Position numbers and translations under genes: made by a program
In this document: positions 47,437 to 55,792 of the stretch, in pieces
Numbering within the stretch: position 1 is the stretch's first letter
Layout of the letters: each line of letters starts with the position of its first letter
From: a virus
DNA length: 57,961 nt
IMG/VR virus record: IMGVR_UViG_3300031463_000009
Coordinates: 1 to 57,961 of that record
Direction: 5' to 3' (one strand)
Notes under the pieces: generated by a model
Database searches by the model: none
Seen by the model: only the letters and a program-made list of their open reading frames with translations
What the model was told of the DNA's origin: nothing

Positions 47437-47945
47437 ATAAAAATGCAGGAATACTGGATCGGACTGCATGGGAGGCTTCCTATAAGCCTTTCAAACCCAT
47501 TCTTCCGTTATGGATGGATATTATCCCTGGAGGGGCTAACGGAATAAAGAAGCTGTTTAAGACCTTGGCTTTTCCGGTTGCCTTGTCCGCGGTATATCTC
47601 ATAGGTCAGGGTGTGTGGAAGGCTAAAGATAAGTTGTTGATAAATAGGAATTTGGATGCTGTTTTGGAGCAACGACCCGAACTAAAAGAGTATCCTGTGG
47701 AAGACGTACGTAAAGCTTTAGGGGCAATATATACAATTAATCCTGATATAGCTTCTAATCCTGTGTATGCAGCTGATTTGATAAAGCAGACACTTGATGC
47801 TGGAGCAAAAGCTCCTCCTTTGGCGGCAGTTAAAGAACTTGGAGAAATCAAAAAGATTATGAAAGGACCCGGTTCATCAGAGACGATGAAAAATCTTGCT
47901 GTGCGCATCATTGGTAGTCTTCCTTCAGTGATATTAAAAGGTTAG
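47433..47945 (+). CDS. Hypothetical membrane-associated protein
   Basis: The 170-residue protein begins MNKNAGILDRTAWEASYKPF. One hydrophobic segment is present (TLAFPVALSAVYLIGQGVW, about 45-63). The rest is helical with a NPDIASNPVYAADLIKQTLD motif. The NPxLASNP(V/A)xAxxxVxxL pattern is one I have seen in other phage virion-region proteins. It overlaps the previous gene as ATGA. Confidence 0.68.
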   Translation: MNKNAGILDRTAWEASYKPFKPILPLWMDIIPGGANGIKKLFKTLAFPVALSAVYLIGQGVWKAKDKLLINRNLDAVLEQRPELKEYPVEDVRKALGAIYTINPDIASNPVYAADLIKQTLDAGAKAPPLAAVKELGEIKKIMKGPGSSETMKNLAVRIIGSLPSVILKG

Positions 47946-47959
47946 AATTGGGATAAACA

Positions 47960-49384
47960 ATGATAAAAAGAATTTTTACAGGTGGTCAGAAACCGGTAGC
48001 AGGATGGGGGAGTAGACAAGGATTAGTTCTTTCCCCTCAGATAGGTCTTGTTAAATTCGGAGCTTCTGGGTCTGCTGTAGAACTTGGATATAGGCCAAAA
48101 GAGGTTCATGAGTTTTTACAGACATATAAGGTGACCCCTGGGCATTTTGCTCTTAGGATAGTCCCTATGGGAGCTTCTGAGGTTTGGGGACCTAATGATA
48201 GAGGAGACATCTGGCCTGAATCTGGCCTCCATCCGACAGACGAACAAGGAAGAGAACTTACGGATGTTTGGTGGGGATACAAATCTTTTGAAAAGAATGC
48301 CCACGTGTATCGGCATCATTTTAATTTTGATCCGAGTTTTTCCATTGGAAGAATCGTTAAAGCGTTCTGGGACCCAGATATGCACCGCATTGAGTTGGTT
48401 GCTGAAGTAAATTCTGAACAAGCTCCAGACATTAAAGAAGCCGCCGAAAGAGGTGATGTAATTGAAGGTTCTATGGGAGCCAAAATCCCAGAAGGCGATG
48501 TATGTTCTGTGTGCTATAACAGAGCTCTCAACAGAAGCATGTATTGTACCGACCTTCGTGAGCATATGGGAGAATTAACAAAAGAAGGTGCTTATATAGG
48601 GGCGATTAACGAGAAGCCAAAGTTTTTTGATTACTCTATCGTAACAAAGCCAGCAGCCAAAGAGAGTGGCACTGTAGAATTTCTAAAAGCAGCATCAGCT
48701 AAACTATCCAGTGCAGACCTTGCTTACGAAATAAAATATGATCCTGATAAAGTGGCTATGGAGCAGATGATCTATGAATATAGTCCAAAAGCCCACAGGA
48801 TTATGTCCAGGGAGAAAGAAATCCCAACAAACTATTTACTCAAGTTAGGAAGTTCTGTTCCCCTCCCTGTAAGTGTTTCAACTTTGTATTCTCTGGGGAT
48901 TCTTTTGAATCCTCTTGAGTTCCAGACATTGGTTTTGTCTGGGACTAATACTAAACTGGCTGAGGCGTATGCTTCTAATAGATTAGTGTTTCCACCAAGC
49001 AAATACTCTGAGCCCTTTACTATTGACCTATCATTAGTCGACAAAGAATTAGTGCAACAATTAGTAAAGTTTGCAGACTATAGAAGTGGCTTTGAGCCTT
49101 ATTTTCTGGCACGCTGGAGAGGTATTATACCTCCTGATATTCCACAGGTATTTAGAGTATTTACTGGTGATGCTCTTCTCAATAAGATTGGTAGTATTTA
49201 CAATGGATATAGAGAGGAAGCCTTGAAAAATTTAGGCAAGCTCATTGATTATTATAAAACGAGTCCGTCGACCGTAACGCCGTTCGGAATTACTTTGGAA
49301 AAATCGGCGTGCTGGTTGGGGGGTCTTGAAAGCCCGGTTACAAGACTTTATTTTAGGGCTTTCTGCAATTATTCATGGAAATAA
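47960..49384 (+). CDS. Prohead (head maturation) protease with long C-terminal extension
   Basis: The 474-residue protein has the order typical of one phage prohead protease family: NDRGDIWPESGL (79-90), YKSFEKNAHVYRHHFNFDP (107-124, His119 or His120 catalytic), IGRIVKAFWD (129-138), then IEGSMGAKI (168-176, Ser171 as candidate nucleophile), a CSVC...C cluster (C182, C185, C196) and FDYSIVTKPA (about 223). These proteases cut scaffold and capsid precursors. The C-terminal 240 residues are extra and could be a built-in scaffold or targeting part. It lies just before acidic scaffold-like proteins and the capsid, as expected. Confidence 0.82.
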   Translation: MIKRIFTGGQKPVAGWGSRQGLVLSPQIGLVKFGASGSAVELGYRPKEVHEFLQTYKVTPGHFALRIVPMGASEVWGPNDRGDIWPESGLHPTDEQGRELTDVWWGYKSFEKNAHVYRHHFNFDPSFSIGRIVKAFWDPDMHRIELVAEVNSEQAPDIKEAAERGDVIEGSMGAKIPEGDVCSVCYNRALNRSMYCTDLREHMGELTKEGAYIGAINEKPKFFDYSIVTKPAAKESGTVEFLKAASAKLSSADLAYEIKYDPDKVAMEQMIYEYSPKAHRIMSREKEIPTNYLLKLGSSVPLPVSVSTLYSLGILLNPLEFQTLVLSGTNTKLAEAYASNRLVFPPSKYSEPFTIDLSLVDKELVQQLVKFADYRSGFEPYFLARWRGIIPPDIPQVFRVFTGDALLNKIGSIYNGYREEALKNLGKLIDYYKTSPSTVTPFGITLEKSACWLGGLESPVTRLYFRAFCNYSWK

Positions 49385-49434
49385 GTACTGGCTCGACCAG
49401 TAGTTTCCGTGGAAAGAAATTTGGAGGAATTACT

Positions 49435-49788
49435 ATGGAAAAAGTAAAAGCTAGTGAGTTGATCAGGGACATTACCGAGGCTCCGATTGAGGATCTTGAG
49501 GAAGCGTTTCTCAGCATGGTGGTTGGTGATCAGTCTAAACAGGCGGCGTCCGGTATTGACGAGTCAGTGATTGTGGACATTGCTGAGCAGTATGGTGTGT
49601 CTCCGGAGTCTTTGCTTGAAGCGGTTGAGCTACTTGGGGAGGAACCAGATATTGGGCAGGCTCCTGTGGAAAGAAAGGTAGCAGACCTTGGCATCAGCGA
49701 AGAAGAGTATCGGGAAGTTCTTGGATCAGCTATCCTGGAGGCCGCCTCTGATTTAGGGCTTCTGGAAGATGATCTTTCTTCCAAATAA
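49435..49788 (+). CDS. Acidic scaffold-like protein
   Basis: The 117-residue protein starts at ATG 49435 after GGAGG. It is strongly acidic and helical, with a SKQA motif (Lys35 to Ala37) that divides a leader-like part from the rest. Acidic helical proteins between protease and capsid genes usually serve as scaffold or prohead core. That role is inferred from place and composition. Confidence 0.66.
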   Translation: MEKVKASELIRDITEAPIEDLEEAFLSMVVGDQSKQAASGIDESVIVDIAEQYGVSPESLLEAVELLGEEPDIGQAPVERKVADLGISEEEYREVLGSAILEAASDLGLLEDDLSSK

Positions 49789-49809
49789 TTTTAAGGAGGT
49801 TAGATTACA

Positions 49810-50205
49810 ATGGTGTGGGATAAAGTAGATGCGCTTGATCCTATTGTAAGAATCCTCAGTGGATTCAATGCCACTGATGCTTCTATTACTAAAGAGGCCC
49901 AGAAACAGTCCGAAGTTACCGAACAGGCCGACGGACTTTTGGCTGCTTTAGGGATTTCTGATCTTGCAGACGAGAGTGTTGATTCTAGCCTAAAAGGTGG
50001 GAAGAAAGAGGCGGAGTCGCCTAATCCTGAGGCGGAACTGGCGAATAGACTTGGGGTTATTATGGCTGACTCCTGTGCTAACAGACTGGATGAGCTTCTG
50101 TCTGGAGAATTTGAAGCAAAGGAAGCTGAAAGTTCAAGCTATGATAAGACCCAGCTTTTCGACGACGCTCTCGCTTTGGTCTTGGCCAGACGTGGTTTGA
50201 TCTAA
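49810..50205 (+). CDS. Acidic scaffold-like protein
   Basis: The 131-residue protein has AAGGAGG upstream. It begins MVWDKVDALDPIVRIL and carries ITKEA (Lys28 to Ala30). The rest is acidic, Ser/Glu/Ala-rich, with a FEAKEAESSS second K-x-A (about 104-106). It resembles the previous protein in composition and may be another core component cut by the protease. Confidence 0.66.
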   Translation: MVWDKVDALDPIVRILSGFNATDASITKEAQKQSEVTEQADGLLAALGISDLADESVDSSLKGGKKEAESPNPEAELANRLGVIMADSCANRLDELLSGEFEAKEAESSSYDKTQLFDDALALVLARRGLI

Positions 50206-50229
50206 TCTTGCCATTTCTGGAGGTGCCAG

Positions 50230-50592
50230 ATGAATGAAGAAGAGGCTAAACTCTTTGGAGAGCTTTGTGCGGAGATGACTTTTACCAAATTGGCACAAGC
50301 CAAACTTTTGGCTCCACTTGTTATGGGTGCGGTAAAAAAGTTTGGCGGGAGACTTGTGCTTGACAAGCTTCTAGCAAAAGAAGGAATTAAAGGTCTTGAA
50401 GAATTTGGTACTTTGGATATTTTCAAAACACTCACACACACCCTTTTTCACCCTCAGCTTGGCTGGAGCCATCCTGTAACTAGGCAGCTTGCTGGAGAGT
50501 TATTTTCTCGTCCTGCTACATGGGGAACTCTTTATGCCGGCCACCAAATGCTTACCGGTCGTCCACTTATTCCTAAATTAAGGAGTGATTAA
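50230..50592 (+). CDS. Small head-region protein with K-x-A leader
   Basis: The 120-residue protein has GGAGG before its ATG. It begins with an acidic leader and FTKLA (Lys20 to Ala22). The rest is basic and Leu/Gly-rich with FHPQLGWSHPVTRQLAGELF-like residues in the middle. It is coupled to the next gene with no gap. Function unknown. Confidence 0.67.
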   Translation: MNEEEAKLFGELCAEMTFTKLAQAKLLAPLVMGAVKKFGGRLVLDKLLAKEGIKGLEEFGTLDIFKTLTHTLFHPQLGWSHPVTRQLAGELFSRPATWGTLYAGHQMLTGRPLIPKLRSD

Positions 50593-51198
50593 ATGCCGAC
50601 ATTTAAGGAGATATTTGATCCTGAGCTTGACAAAGAAGCAGCGGGTCCTAGTTTCTGGTTTTGGCGTCTTCTTGGTGAAGGACTGAAGAAAGTCCCATTA
50701 CTCAAAGGAGTAGGTGAACAATCCTTAGTGAGAGCTGTACGTGGTGCACTTACTCCAAAAGGCATAATACCTTATGAACTTCACGTTCCTAGTGTTCTCG
50801 CAGAAGATACAGCAGTTAAAAATTTGTTTAACTCTCTTTCTCGTCAAGGCAAGACTAGACTTCTTGGTACAATGTTTGAAAGAGGTGGTGAGCCTGCACT
50901 TAAGTCCATAGCTACTGAATATAAGCTCGGTAAAAAACACCAAGAAAGCATGTTAGGCCTACTTAAAGAGAGAGCTAAATCTAGTAACATACCGGTCCCT
51001 GGTGTTTTTAATCCTGCGAAAGAAAAAGCCGAACAAGAAGCTGCAGAACTCGCAAAAAATGAGACTAAAAAAGGTTGGGGGGAGAAAATTCCTTGGTGGG
51101 CTGGTGGATTGGCCGGCTATGCCGCTCACGATTTAATTTCGGGTGGCGGAGGAGGAGGGGTAGGAAACGGTAAACAAAGGACGGTGATTATAGGATGA
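50593..51198 (+). CDS. Head-region membrane-type protein with K-x-A leader
   Basis: The 201-residue protein begins MPTFKEIFDPELDKEAAG (Lys14-Glu-Ala16), then PSFWFWRLLGEGL. It has a helical basic body, a Trp-containing hydrophobic stretch (KIPWWAGGLAGYAAHDLI, about 165-182) and a Gly-rich end. TAAGGAG precedes the ATG. It could be a packaged internal protein. Confidence 0.68.
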   Translation: MPTFKEIFDPELDKEAAGPSFWFWRLLGEGLKKVPLLKGVGEQSLVRAVRGALTPKGIIPYELHVPSVLAEDTAVKNLFNSLSRQGKTRLLGTMFERGGEPALKSIATEYKLGKKHQESMLGLLKERAKSSNIPVPGVFNPAKEKAEQEAAELAKNETKKGWGEKIPWWAGGLAGYAAHDLISGGGGGGVGNGKQRTVIIG

Positions 51199-51854
51199 CT
51201 TTATCTCCACTTACACAAGGTTTGATGGCAGGTTCTGTTGTATCTCCTTTGCTTAGTCCGATTGCAGGGATTCCTGTTGGATATGGAGTTTATAGGCATG
51301 CGAAGAAGAATGTCGTTCCACAGGAAGTTGTTCCACAAGAAGAAGCTCCTAATCCACCTAGTAGCCATCTTGGACTGAAAGCAGGTCTTTTAGGGTTAGG
51401 GCTATTAGGCGTTGGTGGAGCTTTAGCAGCTTTGGCAAGTAGAAGATGGGGAGTTCCATCGTTAGCTTTTGCTAAGGCTTCTAGGTTAATAAGTAGAGCG
51501 GTTAAAAGCACTAATCCGGAGATAGCTCAGTTCTATGCTTCTGAAGCTGGGTCTTTAGTTGGGCAGATTCTTAATAGAGCTCCCGCTCCAGCTATTGGTC
51601 TTCTTGAGCATTTCGCTAAAAAACTTCCAAGTAATGAGATGAGACATCAGTTTTATACTTCCGCCGGTCATTTCTTTGAACCAGCAAGTACTATTGCAAA
51701 TGCCCTTAGACCAGAAAAGGCTAAACAGCTATTACTGAGCCCGGCTACAGCTGGAGCTTTAGGAGTCGGTGGTCTTCTGATTGGTCATCAGTTGGGAAAA
51801 CGGAGATCTTCTGGTGGTGGAGCTAAGAATGTAAGGCTTTACAATATAGAGTAA
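51195..51854 (+). CDS. Glycine-zipper membrane protein
   Basis: The 219-residue protein overlaps the previous gene as ATGA. It has three hydrophobic, small-residue-rich segments: SPLLSPIAGIPVGYGVY (about 17-33), HLGLKAGLLGLGLLGVGGALAAL (split about 55-77) and ATAGALGVGGLLIGHQL (about 185-201). This matches the style of the zipper proteins at 29769 and 30686. No K-x-A leader is at its N-terminus, so it may reach the virion by another route or act in the host membrane. Confidence 0.68.
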   Translation: MTLSPLTQGLMAGSVVSPLLSPIAGIPVGYGVYRHAKKNVVPQEVVPQEEAPNPPSSHLGLKAGLLGLGLLGVGGALAALASRRWGVPSLAFAKASRLISRAVKSTNPEIAQFYASEAGSLVGQILNRAPAPAIGLLEHFAKKLPSNEMRHQFYTSAGHFFEPASTIANALRPEKAKQLLLSPATAGALGVGGLLIGHQLGKRRSSGGGAKNVRLYNIE

Positions 51855-51868
51855 TGAGGAGGAATTAG

Positions 51869-52117
51869 ATGCCGACCATATTAGATCTTTTAGAAAAAGA
51901 ACTAACAGAAGCTGAGGAAAAGAAAAAAGCAAAAGCTCAGCCTGTGCAGAAGGATGAAAGCGAGAAGACTGAAGCTTCTGCACCTAAGGAGGCATCCGTT
52001 ACTCAAAATACTCCAACAGACTCCGAATTAGTCCAAGCCAGTATTACTCTATTACACGGCTTGGCAGAACTAATAGAGAATGATAGATTAGTCATTGAAG
52101 GATTAGGAAATGACTAA
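51869..52117 (+). CDS. Small charged protein
   Basis: The 82-residue protein has GAGGAGG upstream. A Lys/Glu-rich first half with APKEA (Lys40 to Ala42) is followed by a helix (SELVQASITLLHGLAELIEND). It overlaps the next gene by 8 bp. It could be another core or scaffold peptide. Confidence 0.66.
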   Translation: MPTILDLLEKELTEAEEKKKAKAQPVQKDESEKTEASAPKEASVTQNTPTDSELVQASITLLHGLAELIENDRLVIEGLGND

Positions 52118-52400
52118 ACATGAATTAGTTGGAGCTCTTAGAAAAACAGCTGAGTTGTTAACTAAACTCAGCGAAGAAAATCAAGAGCTTCGGCAAAAGA
52201 TAGCCTCTATGGAAGAGGCATCGAAGATTGAGGACTTTGAAATTAAGTCAGCTTCAGCTGCGCCAAATATTGTGGCCAGAGAAGAAGCGACTAAGACAGC
52301 GTCTGGATGGATAGAGTCTCTTGGTGAACCTGCAGTTCCACAGATGACCGATCCTGTGCAGACCCTGATAGATATGATTTTTGAAAAAGGAGGTAACTAA
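52110..52400 (+). CDS. Small coiled-coil protein with K-x-A leader
   Basis: The 96-residue protein begins MTKHELVGALRKTAELL (Lys12-Thr-Ala14), continues as a coiled coil (LTKLSEENQELRQKIASME) and has a second TKTA (about 66-69). It lies directly before the decoration-like and capsid genes. Role unknown; scaffold or core component is likely from place. Confidence 0.67.
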   Translation: MTKHELVGALRKTAELLTKLSEENQELRQKIASMEEASKIEDFEIKSASAAPNIVAREEATKTASGWIESLGEPAVPQMTDPVQTLIDMIFEKGGN

Positions 52401-52402
52401 TA

Positions 52403-52807
52403 ATGATCGAACTAAAAGATAGTCTTGGAGTAAATGTGGTCAAAGATTCCATGGCAGTTGCAGATACTACTGACTGGGATAATATCAACGAGGGTATGTT
52501 CCTTGCTATTGGTGATACTGGGTTGCTCGAGAGGTCTTCTGCTAACAGCAAACCTAAGTATTTCCCAGTGCTTTCTAAAGATAAGTCTGGGAAGGCGCTT
52601 GGTCAGGTTGTATATCTGAGAGGAAACTCTTATATTATCAAGACCGACCAGGTTGCTGGTAGTATGTCTGTTGGTGGTTCTTGCACAGTAGATACCACTG
52701 CCAAAGGCAAGTTGACTACAGCTAGTGGGTCTGCGACTGTTGTAGGAATTGTTTTGGAAAAAGAAACCGTTGGTGGGACCGATTATTACACCATTCTGGT
52801 TCTTTAA
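52403..52807 (+). CDS. Probable capsid decoration protein
   Basis: The 134-residue protein has AAAGGAGG before its ATG. It is a beta-rich protein with many Ser, Thr and Gly (SMSVGGSCTVDTTAKGKL, SGSATVVGIVLEKETVGG) placed immediately before the major capsid gene, the usual position of head decoration proteins that sit at capsid three-fold axes. It has no K-x-A leader, which fits an outside location. The identification rests on position and composition. Confidence 0.62.
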   Translation: MIELKDSLGVNVVKDSMAVADTTDWDNINEGMFLAIGDTGLLERSSANSKPKYFPVLSKDKSGKALGQVVYLRGNSYIIKTDQVAGSMSVGGSCTVDTTAKGKLTTASGSATVVGIVLEKETVGGTDYYTILVL

Positions 52808-52832
52808 TTTGTATAAAAGGAGGTAATTAACA

Positions 52833-53936
52833 ATGACTTATCCGTATACAACCCTTGAAGTCAATACTGGGTTTTGGGACAATTTTACTGGTAATCTTAT
52901 TTGGGCTAAAGAGGCTCAGCAGGTTGCTGGATCTATTGTCACCAATATCGTTCGTGAGACCAGTTTTGCGGAAAAAATATTGGATTTCAAACCTGCGATT
53001 GGAAACGAGGTTGTTCCATATCCTAATTCCAAAGAACTGGCGATTGTGGCGTGGTTAGAGAAAGGGGCGAGAGCAGGTGTTTATCCTTTCTATCATGCTG
53101 GCAGCGGAGTTGGAGAAGCTAAACTGTTTACTACAGACAAATTCTTCGTTCCGTTCATTACTCTTAAAACCACTGAGATGAACTTCACCAGAGCAGAGCT
53201 TGCGGCATATCCGAAACCGATAACATCTATCTTTCAGGATGACATCGGAACTTATTTATCAACCATTCTTGACTGGTATTTCCTAAAGACAGCAGAGGCG
53301 GCTGTGACAGCGTCTGGTCAAGATGTGGCGGTCGGTTCAAGCACCGATCTTTCTTTGCCTGATGCTATAGATAAGACCGATATTACTCGGCTGCAGAATT
53401 TGTCTACAGATGGCAAAGACCTCAAGACCATCCTTATTTGCTTTAAGGATTGGAATAGGTTGTTTGAACTTCCTCATACTACTTTGTCTACCGACCTTAT
53501 CGCGCAGGTAGAAAAGAAGGGTGCTGATGCTTTCCAAGGATTCGGGGACTGCACCTGGATCGTTTCACGGAAGGAGCGCCTGTTAAGGCCTGGTATTATT
53601 TATGGGTTTGTCAATGATGAGAATATGAGGAGAATCGCTGGAGCGTCTGAAGACAGGACCTTCTTGGGTATTGCTAGGACACTTGGAAATACCGTGGTGT
53701 TGCTTGACAATACTATGGGTCGTCTGAGAATAGCTGGCGAGCGTTGGGTTGCGTTTGCTATTGGCAATATAACCAGTGTAGGCAGAATAGCGTTGTTTGA
53801 TGCTGATATATCTGAGCCTTACGGTGATGGGCTTACTGGAGAAGCAGCGCTTGACGCTTACAAAGAAGTTCCTGCTTGGACAACTGTTTGGCCTTCTGAC
53901 CTTTCTGCATCTAATGTGCAGGGAGGTATTGCATAA
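52833..53936 (+). CDS. Major capsid protein (HK97 fold expected)
   Basis: The 367-residue protein follows AAAGGAGG. After a 28-residue start ending in IWAKEA (Lys26 to Ala28) it has an N-arm-like helix, a long alpha/beta body with FFVPFITLKTTEMNFTRAEL (about 110-130) and, near the C-terminus, RTLGNTVVLLDNTMGRLRIAGERWVAF-like strands (about 285-315). Length, position after a decoration-like gene and before a strong terminator and connector genes all fit the major capsid protein. The K-E-A near residue 28 matches the candidate maturation site of its neighbours. Confidence 0.8.
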   Translation: MTYPYTTLEVNTGFWDNFTGNLIWAKEAQQVAGSIVTNIVRETSFAEKILDFKPAIGNEVVPYPNSKELAIVAWLEKGARAGVYPFYHAGSGVGEAKLFTTDKFFVPFITLKTTEMNFTRAELAAYPKPITSIFQDDIGTYLSTILDWYFLKTAEAAVTASGQDVAVGSSTDLSLPDAIDKTDITRLQNLSTDGKDLKTILICFKDWNRLFELPHTTLSTDLIAQVEKKGADAFQGFGDCTWIVSRKERLLRPGIIYGFVNDENMRRIAGASEDRTFLGIARTLGNTVVLLDNTMGRLRIAGERWVAFAIGNITSVGRIALFDADISEPYGDGLTGEAALDAYKEVPAWTTVWPSDLSASNVQGGIA

Positions 53937-53978
53937 CCATTTGCTAATCGCTTAATCCTCTTCTCCCTTTTGGTGGAT

Positions 53979-54027
53979 GACCCGGTGGCTGGTTACAACA
54001 ACCAACTCACCGGGTCTTTCCTTTTTT
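53979..54027 (+). terminator. Strong terminator after the capsid gene
   Basis: GACCCGGTG (53979-53987) pairs with CACCGGGTC (54008-54016), with an inner GGTT/AACC pairing. Seven T lie nearby at about 54021-54027. It should end the very abundant capsid message and lower expression of downstream genes. Confidence 0.85.
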
Positions 54028-54054
54028 ACTGGTTATTTTCAACGATACTTTGTC

Positions 54055-54083
54055 TTGACAGAATACAAGTTTCTAGTTATCTT
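54055..54083 (+). promoter_or_regulatory. Sigma70-type promoter for connector/tail genes
   Basis: A perfect TTGACA (54055-54060), 17 bp and TATCTT (54078-54083) predict a start near 54090, 9 bases before the ATG at 54099. It lies just behind the capsid terminator. Confidence 0.65.
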
Positions 54084-54098
54084 TAGTTTAGGGATAAC

Positions 54099-54668
54099 AT
54101 GGAGGATACCTATATAGTAGTGTTGAAAGACCCAACAAAGACTCCTATTGCTGAATATTGCCCTGCAGTACGGGTTGCTGAGCGCTGGCATCAGGTTGAT
54201 ATAGCTGGTCAATGGAGAGACCCTGGATATACATTTAAGGTTAATCCAGAGTCTAAACCAAGATATTTAAAAGATTTGATCAGACTAGGTCTGGTAGAAC
54301 TAGTGAATACAGATTCGGAGGAAATAATGTCTTGGGTGGTAACTAACAAATCTAGGTTTAATGTCGCTTTCGAAGGTAAGTATCTTAAGCCTAATGAATC
54401 TGTGCACCTGACAGAGCTTACCGAGCCTATTATGAGGCTTATTAACGCCGGCAAACTTGTTTGCTCTTCTTCCAAAGAGTTAAGCACTGAGTATTTCTTT
54501 GAAACCGCACCTTTCACAGTTGGGTTTGTTCCAGTAATTGATCTAAAAGAACTAAACCATGATCAACTGACGGCATTTTTGACTGATTATGATATAAAGT
54601 TTGATCCAACTATGTCAATTGAACAGTTGCGAGAGTTGGCACTTTCGCATTTAGAGAAGGCGGCTTAA
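54099..54668 (+). CDS. Probable neck/connector protein with HeH-like end
   Basis: The 189-residue protein is beta-rich in its first two thirds (VVTNKSRFNVAFEGKYLKPNESVHL-like, about 76-105) and ends in a short helix-extended-helix segment (ELNHDQLTAFLTDYDIKFDPTMSIEQLRELA split, about 148-182), as found in small phage head-tail proteins. It is the first gene after the capsid terminator and is followed by a connector-like gene 1 bp away. The exact role is open. Confidence 0.64.
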   Translation: MEDTYIVVLKDPTKTPIAEYCPAVRVAERWHQVDIAGQWRDPGYTFKVNPESKPRYLKDLIRLGLVELVNTDSEEIMSWVVTNKSRFNVAFEGKYLKPNESVHLTELTEPIMRLINAGKLVCSSSKELSTEYFFETAPFTVGFVPVIDLKELNHDQLTAFLTDYDIKFDPTMSIEQLRELALSHLEKAA

Positions 54669-54669
54669 A

Positions 54670-55452
54670 ATGACAAAGACTAGATTCAGACAGGATGAGT
54701 TGGCTTATTGGGATCTTTATTTCAAAGATAAAAACGGGAACTACGTTTGGCCTGAGAAATTTTCAGCTGATATTTATGACTCTGAGGGTAATCTTCAGAC
54801 CACTGTAGCAGAGAATGGTGATGTGAGCTACTCACAAAAAACCGATCCTAATGGTCACAAGTGTATCCACATAAGTAAAATACCAATCGATAATTACTCT
54901 GAGGGAGTTGTTACTATAAAATCCAAAGTAACTATTGATGGTCTTAGCAAAGAGGTAAGTGAGCCTGCGTTTGAGGTGTCATTTTATACACCTATAAACT
55001 CTATAGGTGTGGATTCTATGGTCAGAAAGGTCAGAAGGTTCCTTAGAGATCATAAGGAGCTTAATGAACTTCTGGGGGACTATGAATCCACAGATGAATC
55101 TATCAAAGAGGCTATCAGAGAAGCTATATCTGATTACAACACCGAGCCGCCTTTAATTGAATCGATTTCTCTGAATAGTTTTCCTTCAGGTGCTGATGGG
55201 ATATTAGTTTTAGGGGCATCTTATCACATACTTAATTCTGTCTTAAACTGGAGAGCCAGAGAAGGGCTTCCGTTTTCTGATGGTAAGATGAACATGGACC
55301 CAATAGGAGGTCCTGCAAACGCACAAAACAATAGATTACAGACACTCTATCAGATTTACAAGGATCGTCTAAGAAGATTTAAGATGCTTAGAAATATTGA
55401 TTCAATGTATGATTCTGTTGAGTGGCTATATGATACTTGGTTTTATTTTTAG
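54670..55452 (+). CDS. Head-tail connector protein with N-terminal Ig-like part
   Basis: The 260-residue protein has a beta-sandwich-like N-terminus (about 1-110), then a helical half: SMVRKVRRFLRDHKELNELLGDYESTDESIKEAIREAISDYN-type helices (about 116-158) and a ILNSVLNWRAREGLPFSDG segment (about 180-200). The helical half has the look of head-completion or adaptor proteins that dock under the portal. The position after the capsid gene supports this. Confidence 0.68.
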   Translation: MTKTRFRQDELAYWDLYFKDKNGNYVWPEKFSADIYDSEGNLQTTVAENGDVSYSQKTDPNGHKCIHISKIPIDNYSEGVVTIKSKVTIDGLSKEVSEPAFEVSFYTPINSIGVDSMVRKVRRFLRDHKELNELLGDYESTDESIKEAIREAISDYNTEPPLIESISLNSFPSGADGILVLGASYHILNSVLNWRAREGLPFSDGKMNMDPIGGPANAQNNRLQTLYQIYKDRLRRFKMLRNIDSMYDSVEWLYDTWFYF

Positions 55453-55468
55453 TAAAAAGGAGGTTAAC

Positions 55469-55792
55469 ATGGGTAACGAGAATACAATTAATAATGAGAA
55501 CCAGGAATTGACAGAGACTCAACCGGTAGAACAGACTCCTGAACCTTTGCCTGATTTAAGTATGTTTTCAGGAGATCAGGAACGAGAGGCGTTGGAAAAC
55601 GGTATTTTGAAGTATGGCGGGTTGCTAGATGCTGCAGACAAGGTGAGTGATATTCTTGCAGGATCAATACTTGGCCAAATTGATTCCAAAGCAGCTGAAG
55701 AACAGACCCTTGAGGATGTGGCTGCCCAACTTGGAGAGATGCTTGCTGTAAGCATTTACACAGATCTACTTTATGGCTCTCCGCAAGAATGA
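55469..55792 (+). CDS. Acidic hypothetical protein
   Basis: The protein (107 residues from ATG 55469, AAGGAGG upstream) has an acidic, Gln/Thr/Pro-rich first third and a helical rest (LLDAADKVSDILAGSILGQI). It lies between connector and zinc-ribbon genes, overlapping the latter by 4 bp. Function unknown. Confidence 0.66.
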   Translation: MGNENTINNENQELTETQPVEQTPEPLPDLSMFSGDQEREALENGILKYGGLLDAADKVSDILAGSILGQIDSKAAEEQTLEDVAAQLGEMLAVSIYTDLLYGSPQE

